Shown: one piece after another, positions 1 to 7,378 of the stretch
Numbering within the stretch: the first letter of the stretch is position 1
How the letters are laid out: each line of letters begins with the position of its first letter
Source of the DNA: Bacillota bacterium
Lineage (GTDB): Bacteria; Bacillota; Clostridia; Peptostreptococcales; Anaerovoracaceae
NCBI GenBank assembly: GCA_017394515.1
Contig: JAFPXY010000007.1
Location: 1-64,000, forward strand
Direction: 5' to 3'
DNA length: 64,000 bases
Made by a program: the position numbers and the translations under genes
The notes under the pieces: model-generated
Told to the model about the DNA's origin: nothing
The model's input: the letters and a program-made list of their open reading frames with translations, nothing else
The model's database searches: none

Positions 1-17
1 AGAGAGGGAGGTGTCTC

Positions 18-746
18 ATGGGAAGACACGGTACGATCGCGGGACGTAAAGCCGCACAGGATTCAAAGAGAGCAGCAATGTTCACTAAATATGCTAAGGC
101 CATCACTGTAGCTGCTAAGGACGGAGGAGATCCTGATTACAATGCCTCTCTGAGACTGGCAATTGAGAAGGCTAAAGCCATTTCAATGCCTAACGACAAC
201 ATTCAGAGAGCTATCAAGAAAGGTACAGGAGAGCTTGGCGGAGCAAGCTACGAGGAAATGACATTTGAAGGTTACGGACTCGGTGGCGTCGCAGTTATTG
301 TAGAAGCTCTTACAGATAATTCAAACAGAACGACTTCATCTGTTCGTTCAACATTCGATAAGTATGGAGGAAACCTGGGAACACCGGGCTGCGTTTCATA
401 CATGTTCAATTCTAAAGGCGTTCTTATCATCGATAACGAAGATGGAGATCTCGATGAAGATACCGTTATGGATGCAGCTCTTGAAGCAGGTGCAGATGAC
501 ATGATCAACGAGGGAGATTCCTTTGTGGTATACACAGATCCCGCTGATTTCACTGATGTGCTCACAGCAATGAAGGATGCAGGCTACGAATTCGTAGAAG
601 CTGATATCGAGAAGGTTCCTACAGTTGAAGCTACACCTAAGCCGGAAGATATGAAGAGATTATCCAAGATGATCAGTCTCCTTGAAGAGAATGAAGATGT
701 ACAGAAGGTACACCACAACTGTGCAGTTGAACTTCTGGATGAATAA
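18..746 (+). CDS. yebC: YebC/PmpR family transcriptional regulator
   Basis: The 242-residue product has the full family length and the typical N-terminus beginning MGRHGTIAGRKAAQDSKRA, followed by the basic, glycine-rich first domain. Acidic alpha/beta domains follow, ending near VQKVHHNCAVELLDE. YebC proteins are cytoplasmic. They were described as DNA-binding regulators, and recent work links the family to relief of ribosome stalling; the sequence does not show which role applies here. A GGGAGGTG ribosome binding site lies eight bases before the ATG at the left edge of the window, so the start is secure but any upstream partner gene is out of view. It probably forms its own transcription unit, since a probable small RNA gene follows. 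Confidence 0.95.
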   Translation: MGRHGTIAGRKAAQDSKRAAMFTKYAKAITVAAKDGGDPDYNASLRLAIEKAKAISMPNDNIQRAIKKGTGELGGASYEEMTFEGYGLGGVAVIVEALTDNSNRTTSSVRSTFDKYGGNLGTPGCVSYMFNSKGVLIIDNEDGDLDEDTVMDAALEAGADDMINEGDSFVVYTDPADFTDVLTAMKDAGYEFVEADIEKVPTVEATPKPEDMKRLSKMISLLEENEDVQKVHHNCAVELLDE

Positions 747-819
747 TTCGATCTTTAACATCTTAACGGAACAGTAAATGAATTATATCCTGGAATACTC
801 GTTAAAGGAAACATAAAAG

Positions 820-928
820 AACCTACACTTGCGCTACGGGAGCCCGTGTCGTTTAAGCATTATGCCAGGCCTCCTTCGAGTGGAAGGCAGAAGCTTAAGT
901 GCAGGGCACCCACCTATCGGTTGATAGG
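820..928 (+). ncRNA. ssrS: Probable 6S RNA (SsrS)
   Basis: This non-coding stretch between yebC and polA folds as a long hairpin. GTTTAAGC (851-858) pairs with GCTTAAGT (893-900), and a capped inner stem is formed by GCCTCC and GGAAGGC around TTCGAGT. It ends in the segment GCAGGGCACCCACCT, which resembles the 3' end of Firmicutes 6S RNAs as I remember them. A terminator hairpin follows directly. 6S RNA mimics an open promoter and binds the housekeeping RNA polymerase holoenzyme. The 5' boundary is a guess. A covariance search with the Rfam 6S model would settle it. Confidence 0.5.
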
Positions 929-936
929 GCGTCTTT
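913..936 (+). terminator. Rho-independent terminator of the 6S-like RNA
   Basis: CCTATC and GATAGG form a six-pair stem with a GGTT tetraloop, followed shortly by a TCTTTTA tract. It separates the small RNA from polA. Confidence 0.6.
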
Positions 937-985
937 TATATCCTTGACGGTACTCCGGGATTTTCTTTATAAAAAGGAAAACACC

Positions 986-3640
986 ATGAAAAGAATAGCA
1001 ATAATCGACGGATATAGCCTGATATTCAGAGCATATTATGCCATGCAGAGACCGATGATCACATCGGAAGGCATCTACACTCAGGGAATATTCGGCTTCC
1101 TCAATATGCTCAATAAGATCCAGGAAGACTTCAGCCCTGAATACATGGCTGTCGCTTTTGACATGAAGGAACCCACCTTCAGACATAAGGAATACGAGGG
1201 ATACAAGGCCGGCAGGAAACCTACGCCGCCGGAGCTCCTCATGCAGGTTCCTTTGCTCAAGGACATCTTAAAGGCCATGAAAATATCCATCCTGGAAGTG
1301 CCCGGTTACGAAGCTGACGACATCATCGGAACGGTATCCAGAATAGCTGAAGCGCAGGGAATGGAGCCTCTTATCTTCACAGGCGATAAGGACGCGCTCC
1401 AGCTCACATCAGACATCACCAAGGTAGTCTTCACCAAGAAAGGTGTTACGGACTTCGATCTCTATGATGAGTCTAAGATGCAAGAGCGCTATGGCCTCAC
1501 ACCTGCTCAGTTCATCGATCTCAAGGGCATCATGGGCGACAGCTCTGACAACATCCCCGGCATCCCCGGAATAGGAGAGAAGGGTGGAATCGAGCTGCTC
1601 ACTCAGTTCGGAAGCCTGGAGGAAGTTCTGACTCACACAGATGAGATCAGAAAGCCTGCCATGAGAAAGAAGGTTGAGGAGAACGCAGATCTGGCCAGAC
1701 TCTCCAAACACCTTGCTACCATCATCAGAGACGTTCCTATAGAGTTCAGCTTAGAGGACTTGAAACTCGAAGAACCGGACTATGCAGAACTGACGTCCAT
1801 ATACAAAAAACTTGAATTCAGAAGCTTTCTTAAAAAGCTTGGAAACAAGGCCTTCACCACAGAAGATAAGCCTGCTTTCAGCAAAGAAGACCTTGAATTC
1901 AAGGGCGAGAAGATTGGCATACTTAATAGAAATGAGCTCTATAAGCTTTATGATCTCAAGGGTAAGGATGTATTTTTCAGGATGTCCGGAACCTTTTCAC
2001 ATGTTGATGGAATGAGCACTGAAGGAATATTTTTCCTTGCAGATAACGCCTATTATGTGGATTTCAGGTTAGTCCCCATGGACGCATTCAGGGATACGCT
2101 GAATGATATAGACTTCAAGATCTACGGCCATGACATCAAGGATCACCTCTATTGGCTTATGAAATGGGATATCGATCTCAAAGAGGTTTCCTTTGATACT
2201 TCCATCGCGGAATACTGCCTGGATGTCACCAGGAAGGATTACAGCTTCAGATCTGTTTGTGCTGACAGACTCGGAATGGATCCTGAAGAGATGATGAAGT
2301 CAAGAGAGGATCAGATGTCCATGTTCCAGGACATGAGAGCTAACGTCGATGACTATATTTCTGAAGGATGCCTTGTAAAGGCCTTAAGAAACATCCAAGA
2401 AGCTGAAATCAAAGAAAGGAATCTCGATCAGGTATTCTACGGTTGCGAGCTTCCTCTGATAGAGGTGCTGGCCGCCATGGAGGAGACCGGAATTCTTTGC
2501 GACAGAGACTATCTGGATGAGTTCGGCCGAAGCCTGGAAGGCGAGATCAACAACCTTGAAAAGGATATCTACGAACTGGCAGGGGAAGAGTTCAATATCA
2601 AATCCACCCAGCAGCTTGGGGATATACTTTTTGATAAACTCAAACTGCCTCATGGAAAGAAGACCAAGAAGGGTTATTCCACCAGCGCGGATGTTTTGGA
2701 AAAGGTGAAGGACGATCATCCCATCGTGGCCAAGGTCCTGGAGTACAGAAATCTGACCAAGCTGGCATCCACATATATCGAGGGCATGAAGCCCTTGATC
2801 GCTGAGGACGGCAGGATCCACTGCCATTTCCAGCAGACCGTGACCCAGACGGGTCGAATCAGCTGCACGGAACCGAACCTTCAGAACATTCCGGTTAGGC
2901 AGGAGCTCGGAAGAAAGATCCGCAAGGCTTTCCACGCAGGAGAGGGCAAGATCTTAGTAGGCGCTGACTATTCACAGATCGAGCTGAGGGTATTAGCGCA
3001 CCTTTCAGGGGATGATGCTTTGATCGAAGCCTTCAATAACAACGAAGATATTCACAGGATGACGGCTGCAAGGGTCTTAGGCATTCCGATTGAAGAAGTG
3101 AAGCCCATAGACAGATCCAGAGCCAAAGCCGTCAACTTCGGAGTGATCTACGGCATGTCCAGTTTCGGACTTTCAGAAGAGATAAATGTGACCAGAAAGG
3201 AAGCGGAAGCATACATCAAGGAATACTTCAACAAGCATCCCAAGGTAAAATCATACATGGATGAGCAGATAGCTCTAACCAAGGAGAGAGGCTACTCTGA
3301 GACCATCTTGGGACGCAAGAGAAAGATCAACGAGATCAGTGCATCAAACTTCATGGTACGCCAGCTGGGAGAGCGTCTCGCCATGAATACGCCTATTCAG
3401 GGATCAGCGGCAGACATCATTAAGGTCGCCATGAACAAGGTATATTCAGAACTCAGGGACAAACACCCTGAATCCAGGCTGATCCTTCAGGTCCATGACG
3501 AACTCATCATAGAAGCAGACCTTAAGGAAATTGAAGAGATCAAGGAACTGCTTACCAGGAACATGCAGGAAGCTATGGAGCTCAAAGTCAAACTTCTGGT
3601 GGATCTCAATACCGCTGACAACTGGTACGAGCTGAAGTAG
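986..3640 (+). CDS. polA: DNA polymerase I
   Basis: The 884-residue product has three regions: an N-terminal 5'-nuclease (about 1-290, with the GDSSDNIPGIPGIGEK helix-hairpin-helix region), a middle domain with a 3'-5' exonuclease-like fold, and a C-terminal polymerase. Polymerase motifs are clear: VGADYSQIELRVLAHLSGD (motif A), RSRAKAVNFGVIYG (O helix) and LILQVHDELIIE (motif C). The middle domain lacks the DxE pair of the first exonuclease motif, so proofreading is probably absent, as in several Firmicutes PolI enzymes. The reading frame is open from 899, but the ATG at 986 follows AAAAGGAAA and begins the conserved MKRIAIIDGYSLIFRAY. The enzyme fills gaps in repair and removes RNA primers. 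coaE follows 10 bp downstream and is probably cotranscribed. Confidence 0.97.
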   Translation: MKRIAIIDGYSLIFRAYYAMQRPMITSEGIYTQGIFGFLNMLNKIQEDFSPEYMAVAFDMKEPTFRHKEYEGYKAGRKPTPPELLMQVPLLKDILKAMKISILEVPGYEADDIIGTVSRIAEAQGMEPLIFTGDKDALQLTSDITKVVFTKKGVTDFDLYDESKMQERYGLTPAQFIDLKGIMGDSSDNIPGIPGIGEKGGIELLTQFGSLEEVLTHTDEIRKPAMRKKVEENADLARLSKHLATIIRDVPIEFSLEDLKLEEPDYAELTSIYKKLEFRSFLKKLGNKAFTTEDKPAFSKEDLEFKGEKIGILNRNELYKLYDLKGKDVFFRMSGTFSHVDGMSTEGIFFLADNAYYVDFRLVPMDAFRDTLNDIDFKIYGHDIKDHLYWLMKWDIDLKEVSFDTSIAEYCLDVTRKDYSFRSVCADRLGMDPEEMMKSREDQMSMFQDMRANVDDYISEGCLVKALRNIQEAEIKERNLDQVFYGCELPLIEVLAAMEETGILCDRDYLDEFGRSLEGEINNLEKDIYELAGEEFNIKSTQQLGDILFDKLKLPHGKKTKKGYSTSADVLEKVKDDHPIVAKVLEYRNLTKLASTYIEGMKPLIAEDGRIHCHFQQTVTQTGRISCTEPNLQNIPVRQELGRKIRKAFHAGEGKILVGADYSQIELRVLAHLSGDDALIEAFNNNEDIHRMTAARVLGIPIEEVKPIDRSRAKAVNFGVIYGMSSFGLSEEINVTRKEAEAYIKEYFNKHPKVKSYMDEQIALTKERGYSETILGRKRKINEISASNFMVRQLGERLAMNTPIQGSAADIIKVAMNKVYSELRDKHPESRLILQVHDELIIEADLKEIEEIKELLTRNMQEAMELKVKLLVDLNTADNWYELK

Positions 3641-3650
3641 GGGGTAAAGA

Positions 3651-4253
3651 ATGAAAATCATAGGACTTACAGGCGGAATCGGCTCAGGGAAGAGCACGGT
3701 ATCCAGATACCTTAAAGACAGAGGCTGCACTATTATTGATGCGGACGAGATTTCAAGAGCCGTCACCGGTCCCGGGGGACCGGCGCTGGAGCCCATACTC
3801 ATGGAGTTCGGCGTAAAGGTCTTTAACGATAAGGGCGAGCTTGATCGTCATGCCATGGCTGAATTGGTCTTCAATGACCAGGATAAGCGCAAAAAATTAG
3901 AAGACATAGTCGTTTCCATGGTCATCAATGAGTTCCACGCTCAGATCGACCATCTCAAGGAAGACGGCTTTGACGGCGTAGTCGTATTCGACGCTCCGCT
4001 TCTCTTTGAGTTTGGACTTCAGGAATTCTGCGATGAGAGCTGGTACGTGAATGCCAGCACAGAGACCAGAGTTCTCAGGGTCATGAAAAGGGATGGTCTT
4101 TCAAGAGAACAGGTTCTCGAGAGGATAGATGCCCAGATGCCTTCCTGGGAGAAAGAGCAGCTGGCGGATTACACAATCAACAACTCTCTCGATCGTGAGT
4201 GGCTATTTGAGCAGCTTGACAGACACCTTTACAGGCTGGGTATTAATAATTAA
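3651..4253 (+). CDS. coaE: Dephospho-CoA kinase
   Basis: The 200-residue product starts with the P-loop GLTGGIGSGKST (residues 4-15) and carries DADEISR and the FDAPLLFE segment typical of CoaE. It phosphorylates the 3'-hydroxyl of dephospho-CoA with ATP, the last step of coenzyme A synthesis, in the cytoplasm. It sits 10 bp after polA behind the ribosome binding site GGGGG; the polA-coaE pair is common in Firmicutes. Length is normal for the family. Confidence 0.96.
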   Translation: MKIIGLTGGIGSGKSTVSRYLKDRGCTIIDADEISRAVTGPGGPALEPILMEFGVKVFNDKGELDRHAMAELVFNDQDKRKKLEDIVVSMVINEFHAQIDHLKEDGFDGVVVFDAPLLFEFGLQEFCDESWYVNASTETRVLRVMKRDGLSREQVLERIDAQMPSWEKEQLADYTINNSLDREWLFEQLDRHLYRLGINN

Positions 4254-4273
4254 ACGATACAGCCAAAAAATTA

Positions 4274-4302
4274 TTGTTTTTTGCTTGGCTCTATGATAGA
4301 AT
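4274..4302 (+). promoter_or_regulatory. Sigma-A-type promoter for tRNA-Leu
   Basis: TTGTTT (4274-4279) and TAGAAT (4297-4302) are separated by exactly 17 bp and lie 20 bp upstream of the mature tRNA. The same stretch contains the inverted repeat AGCCAA/TTGGCT (4261-4290) with a T run inside, which may act as a weak terminator for coaE. Confidence 0.6.
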
Positions 4303-4322
4303 AGTTCTGTTCAAAATATTGG

Positions 4323-4409
4323 GCCGGCATGATGGAATTGGCAGACGTGCGGGACTCAAAATCCCGTGGTGGCGACACCGTGTGGGTTCGACCCCCACTG
4401 CCGGCACCA
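4323..4409 (+). tRNA. tRNA-Leu (anticodon CAA)
   Basis: The acceptor stem GCCGGCA/TGCCGGC encloses a class II tRNA of 87 nt with encoded CCA. The anticodon stem CGGGA/TCCCG carries loop CTCAAAA, giving anticodon CAA, which reads UUG. The long variable arm (GGTGGCGACACC) and the T arm GTGGGTTCGACCCCCAC are both present, as expected for a leucine tRNA. Confidence 0.97.
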
Positions 4410-4450
4410 TTAAGATCAGGCAACATAAAGTTTTTAGGAGGAGTATATAA

Positions 4451-4900
4451 ATGGGCGGTAATGCATCAGCAACATTAGTTAACTTTTTACCTTTAGTAAT
4501 CTTGATTCTTGTAATGTACTTCCTGATGATCAGACCTCAGAAGAAGAAGGACAAAGCTATCAACGAGATGAGAAGGGGACTTACTGTAGGCGATGAGATC
4601 GTTACTATCGGAGGAATCGTAGGTAAGATCGTTAAGACTAAGGATGAAACCATCGTTATCCAGGTAGGTGCTGAGAGAATCAAACTCGAGATGATGAGAT
4701 GGGCTGTTTCTTCCGTTACTAAGGAAGCTCGCGGCAAGGCCAGAGAGACCTATGATGAGGTAAAGGAAGAAGATACACCTAAGAAGGGTATCAAGCGCCT
4801 GAGAAAAGATCCCGTTGAAGAATTCGAAGAGACCGAAGCTGAAATCAAGGAGATCGAAAAGGCAGACGGCGAAGAGCGCGAAGTAGAGGACTTTGTATAA
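4451..4900 (+). CDS. yajC: Preprotein translocase subunit YajC
   Basis: The 149-residue product has one N-terminal membrane helix (about 11-27) followed by the family signature MIRPQKKKDK and a small cytoplasmic domain with GDEIVTIGGIVGKI. The tail after about residue 95 is long and highly charged (many E, K and R), longer than in E. coli YajC at about 110 residues. YajC associates with SecDF-SecYEG, and secDF follows here after its own promoter. The start follows AGGAGGAG. A strong terminator stands just downstream, so yajC is likely expressed separately from secDF. Confidence 0.94.
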   Translation: MGGNASATLVNFLPLVILILVMYFLMIRPQKKKDKAINEMRRGLTVGDEIVTIGGIVGKIVKTKDETIVIQVGAERIKLEMMRWAVSSVTKEARGKARETYDEVKEEDTPKKGIKRLRKDPVEEFEETEAEIKEIEKADGEEREVEDFV

Positions 4901-4918
4901 AAAATTGCTTAAAGAGTA

Positions 4919-4950
4919 AAAAACTCCTTGAAAATCAAGGAGTTTTTCTT
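4919..4950 (+). terminator. Rho-independent terminator after yajC
   Basis: AAAAACTCCTTG (4919-4930) pairs perfectly with CAAGGAGTTTTT (4936-4947) around an AAAAT loop and is followed by a T-rich tract. Confidence 0.9.
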
Positions 4951-4977
4951 GTTTTTTGACAAGAGACTTGATATAAT
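4949..4977 (+). promoter_or_regulatory. Probable secDF promoter
   Basis: TTGTTT (4949-4954) and TATAAT (4972-4977) are spaced 17 bp apart, about 100 bp upstream of secDF and directly after the yajC terminator. A TTGACA at 4955-4960 is too close to the TATAAT to act as its -35 element. Confidence 0.6.
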
Positions 4978-4993
4978 ATAATGTCAAATAAAA

Positions 4994-5037
4994 TGCCTAT
5001 CTATGCACCCTTGAATAAATGGCGCATAGTTTTGGCA
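4994..5037 (+). promoter_or_regulatory. Stem-loop in the secDF 5' leader
   Basis: The leader holds a two-part stem: TGCC (4994-4997) with GGCA (5034-5037), and CTATGC (5001-5006) with GCATAG (5024-5029), separated by small internal loops. There is no T run after it, so it is not a terminator. It could influence stability or translation of the secDF mRNA; its function is unknown. Confidence 0.4.
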
Positions 5038-5079
5038 CTTTAAGATAAAAAATTTATTATAAATGTGAGGTTATAGGAA

Positions 5080-7344
5080 ATGAGTCAAAAACTTAAAACC
5101 GTACTTTCAGTATTAGTCATACTGATCCTGTTATTTGGACTGTATGCTACATTTTTCGGTATTGGCACCACAGAAGATGGCAAGCCGCTTAATGGAAAGA
5201 ATGCTCTTAAGTATGGTCTTGACATCAACGGCGGCGTTTACGTCGTAATGGAAGGTAAAACCGAAGGTCTCGGATACTCCAACGAAGAGATCAATGAGAT
5301 CATGGATCAGACCAGAGCGGTACTCAACAACCGTGTCAATCAGCTTGGTGTAGCTGAATCAACGGTTACCAGAGAAGGTACCAACCGTCTGAGAGTAGAG
5401 ATGCCCGGTGTTACCGACGCTGAAGAAGCTATCAAGGCTATCGGAACCACAGCTAAGCTGACCTTTGTACTTGCTGATGGATCAGTAGTTCTTGACGGTT
5501 CATATGTTAAGGATGCACAGATCGATACAGACGGATCCAAGTATAAGATCCTTCTCGACTTCAATGCTGACGGAGCTTCTCTCTTTGAAGAAGGAACACG
5601 CAAGGCATACAACAACGAACCTGAAGTTAAGATCGACGGTATGCAGGCTAACGAGATCGCTATCGTTCTCGATGACACCATCATCACACATCCTGAAGTT
5701 CAGAGTGTTATTTCCGGAGGAAGCTGTGAGATCACCGGAAACTACACCAAGGAAGAAGCATCAACCACCGCAGCTCTCATCAGAGGCGGCGCACTTCCCA
5801 TCGAACTTGAGGAGATCCAGTCATCCATCCAGACAGCTACTATCGGTGCCAATGCACTCGATAAGTCAATCATTGCCGGTGGAATCGGTCTTGTAGTAAT
5901 ATTCATCATCATGATCGTAATGTACGGTCTCCTGGGTGTTATCGCTGACATCGCTCTGATGCTCTACGTAGTAATGTTCGTATGGGCAATGGTAGCCTTC
6001 AACGTTGTGCTTACGCTTCCCGGAATCGCTGCTCTGATCCTTTCCATAGGTATGGCAGTAGATGCTAACGTAATCATTTTCTCAAGAATAAAAGAAGAGA
6101 TCGCTCAGGGCAAGTCCATCAGAGTCGCTGTAGACAGCGGATTCAAGAGCGCACTGGTCACCGTACTAGATGCTCAGATAACAACCCTTATCGCAGCTAT
6201 CGTACTGTACGAAGTAGGAACCACCATCGTTAAGGGCTTCGCTCTTACATTGATGATCGGTATCGTTTTCAGTATCTTTACCGCAGTAATCATCTCCCAG
6301 CTCTTCCTGAGTCTCTTAGCAGGCACAGAGAAGTTCTGCCAGAACAAGTACTTCGGAGTTAATGAAGACGGCACACCTAAGCAGTTCCTCCACAAGCAGT
6401 TCAAGTTCATCAAGAACAGAAAGATATTCTACATCGTTTCCGTTGCTATCATCGTAGTTGGCCTTGTATTCTCACTGGTTGCAGGCATGAACTACGGTAT
6501 CGACTTCACCGGTGGTACCACCATCCAGGTTGAAATGGGCAAGCAGGTAGATATCTCCGAAGTTAAGGATACCCTTAAGTCCTTCGAACTTGATCCTACC
6601 ATCATTTACACAGGTGAGGGCAATACACAGATCCAGATCAAGACCATCAAGGCTCTTGACAACACAGCAAGAGCTGAAGTATTCGATGCACTTGCTGAGA
6701 AATACAGTCTTGAAGACAGCGCACTGGTAGCAGCTGAACAGTTCGGACCTTCCGTTGGTAATGAACTTAAGCAGAACGCTGTTACCGCAGTTATCATCGC
6801 TTCCATCGGTATGCTGATCTATATACTCTTCAGATTCAAGTCATGGAAATACGGTGTAAGTGCTGTTATCGGCGTTGCTCACGACGTACTCATGGTACTG
6901 GCATTCTATGCGATCTTCAGGTACACCATCAACAACCCGTTCATCGCAGCTATCCTGACCCTGGTAGGATATTCCATCAACGATACTATCGTAATCTTCG
7001 ACAGGATCCGTGATAATAAGAAACTTCGTGTTAAGGGCAACCTTGAAGACACCATCGATTACTCACTGAACCAGACACTTAACAGAACCATCATGACATC
7101 ACTTACAACTCTCGTTGTAATGATTCCTCTTCTGGTAATGGTAAGCTCATCCATCAGTCAGTTCATCATTCCTCTGATGGTCGGTGTAATCGTTGGATGC
7201 TATTCATCCATCTTCATCTGCGCTCCTCTGTATTATGACATGAACAAGAAGGACGAAATGTCCAAGTACATGCTCAAGGCACAGGAAAAGGCCAAGACAG
7301 AGAAGAAGGCTAAGAGCAGAGCAGAAAGAAAAGGCAAGAGATAA
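5080..7344 (+). CDS. secDF: Fused protein-export membrane protein SecDF
   Basis: The 754-residue protein joins SecD (about 1-425) and SecF (about 440-754) in one chain. The SecD half has an N-terminal helix, the periplasmic-type segment KYGLDINGGVYVVMEGK, and a membrane block containing SIGMAVDANVIIFSRIKEE. The SecF half repeats the plan with NYGIDFTGGTTIQVEM and GYSINDTIVIFDRIRDN. SecDF uses the proton or sodium motive force to pull translocated proteins out of SecYEG. About twelve membrane segments are expected. The C-terminal tail is short and basic (KAKTEKKAKSRAERKGKR). Fused SecDF is normal in Firmicutes. rel follows after 34 bp. Confidence 0.97.
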   Translation: MSQKLKTVLSVLVILILLFGLYATFFGIGTTEDGKPLNGKNALKYGLDINGGVYVVMEGKTEGLGYSNEEINEIMDQTRAVLNNRVNQLGVAESTVTREGTNRLRVEMPGVTDAEEAIKAIGTTAKLTFVLADGSVVLDGSYVKDAQIDTDGSKYKILLDFNADGASLFEEGTRKAYNNEPEVKIDGMQANEIAIVLDDTIITHPEVQSVISGGSCEITGNYTKEEASTTAALIRGGALPIELEEIQSSIQTATIGANALDKSIIAGGIGLVVIFIIMIVMYGLLGVIADIALMLYVVMFVWAMVAFNVVLTLPGIAALILSIGMAVDANVIIFSRIKEEIAQGKSIRVAVDSGFKSALVTVLDAQITTLIAAIVLYEVGTTIVKGFALTLMIGIVFSIFTAVIISQLFLSLLAGTEKFCQNKYFGVNEDGTPKQFLHKQFKFIKNRKIFYIVSVAIIVVGLVFSLVAGMNYGIDFTGGTTIQVEMGKQVDISEVKDTLKSFELDPTIIYTGEGNTQIQIKTIKALDNTARAEVFDALAEKYSLEDSALVAAEQFGPSVGNELKQNAVTAVIIASIGMLIYILFRFKSWKYGVSAVIGVAHDVLMVLAFYAIFRYTINNPFIAAILTLVGYSINDTIVIFDRIRDNKKLRVKGNLEDTIDYSLNQTLNRTIMTSLTTLVVMIPLLVMVSSSISQFIIPLMVGVIVGCYSSIFICAPLYYDMNKKDEMSKYMLKAQEKAKTEKKAKSRAERKGKR

Positions 7345-7378
7345 TTAATCACTAAAATTTTTACAAAGGCAGTAATTT

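Noticed and set aside
4981..5043. A 20-codon frame in the secDF leader that could be an arrest peptide.
   Set aside because: The ATG lies at or before the likely transcription start, there is no Shine-Dalgarno, and the peptide is too short to reach out of the ribosome tunnel.
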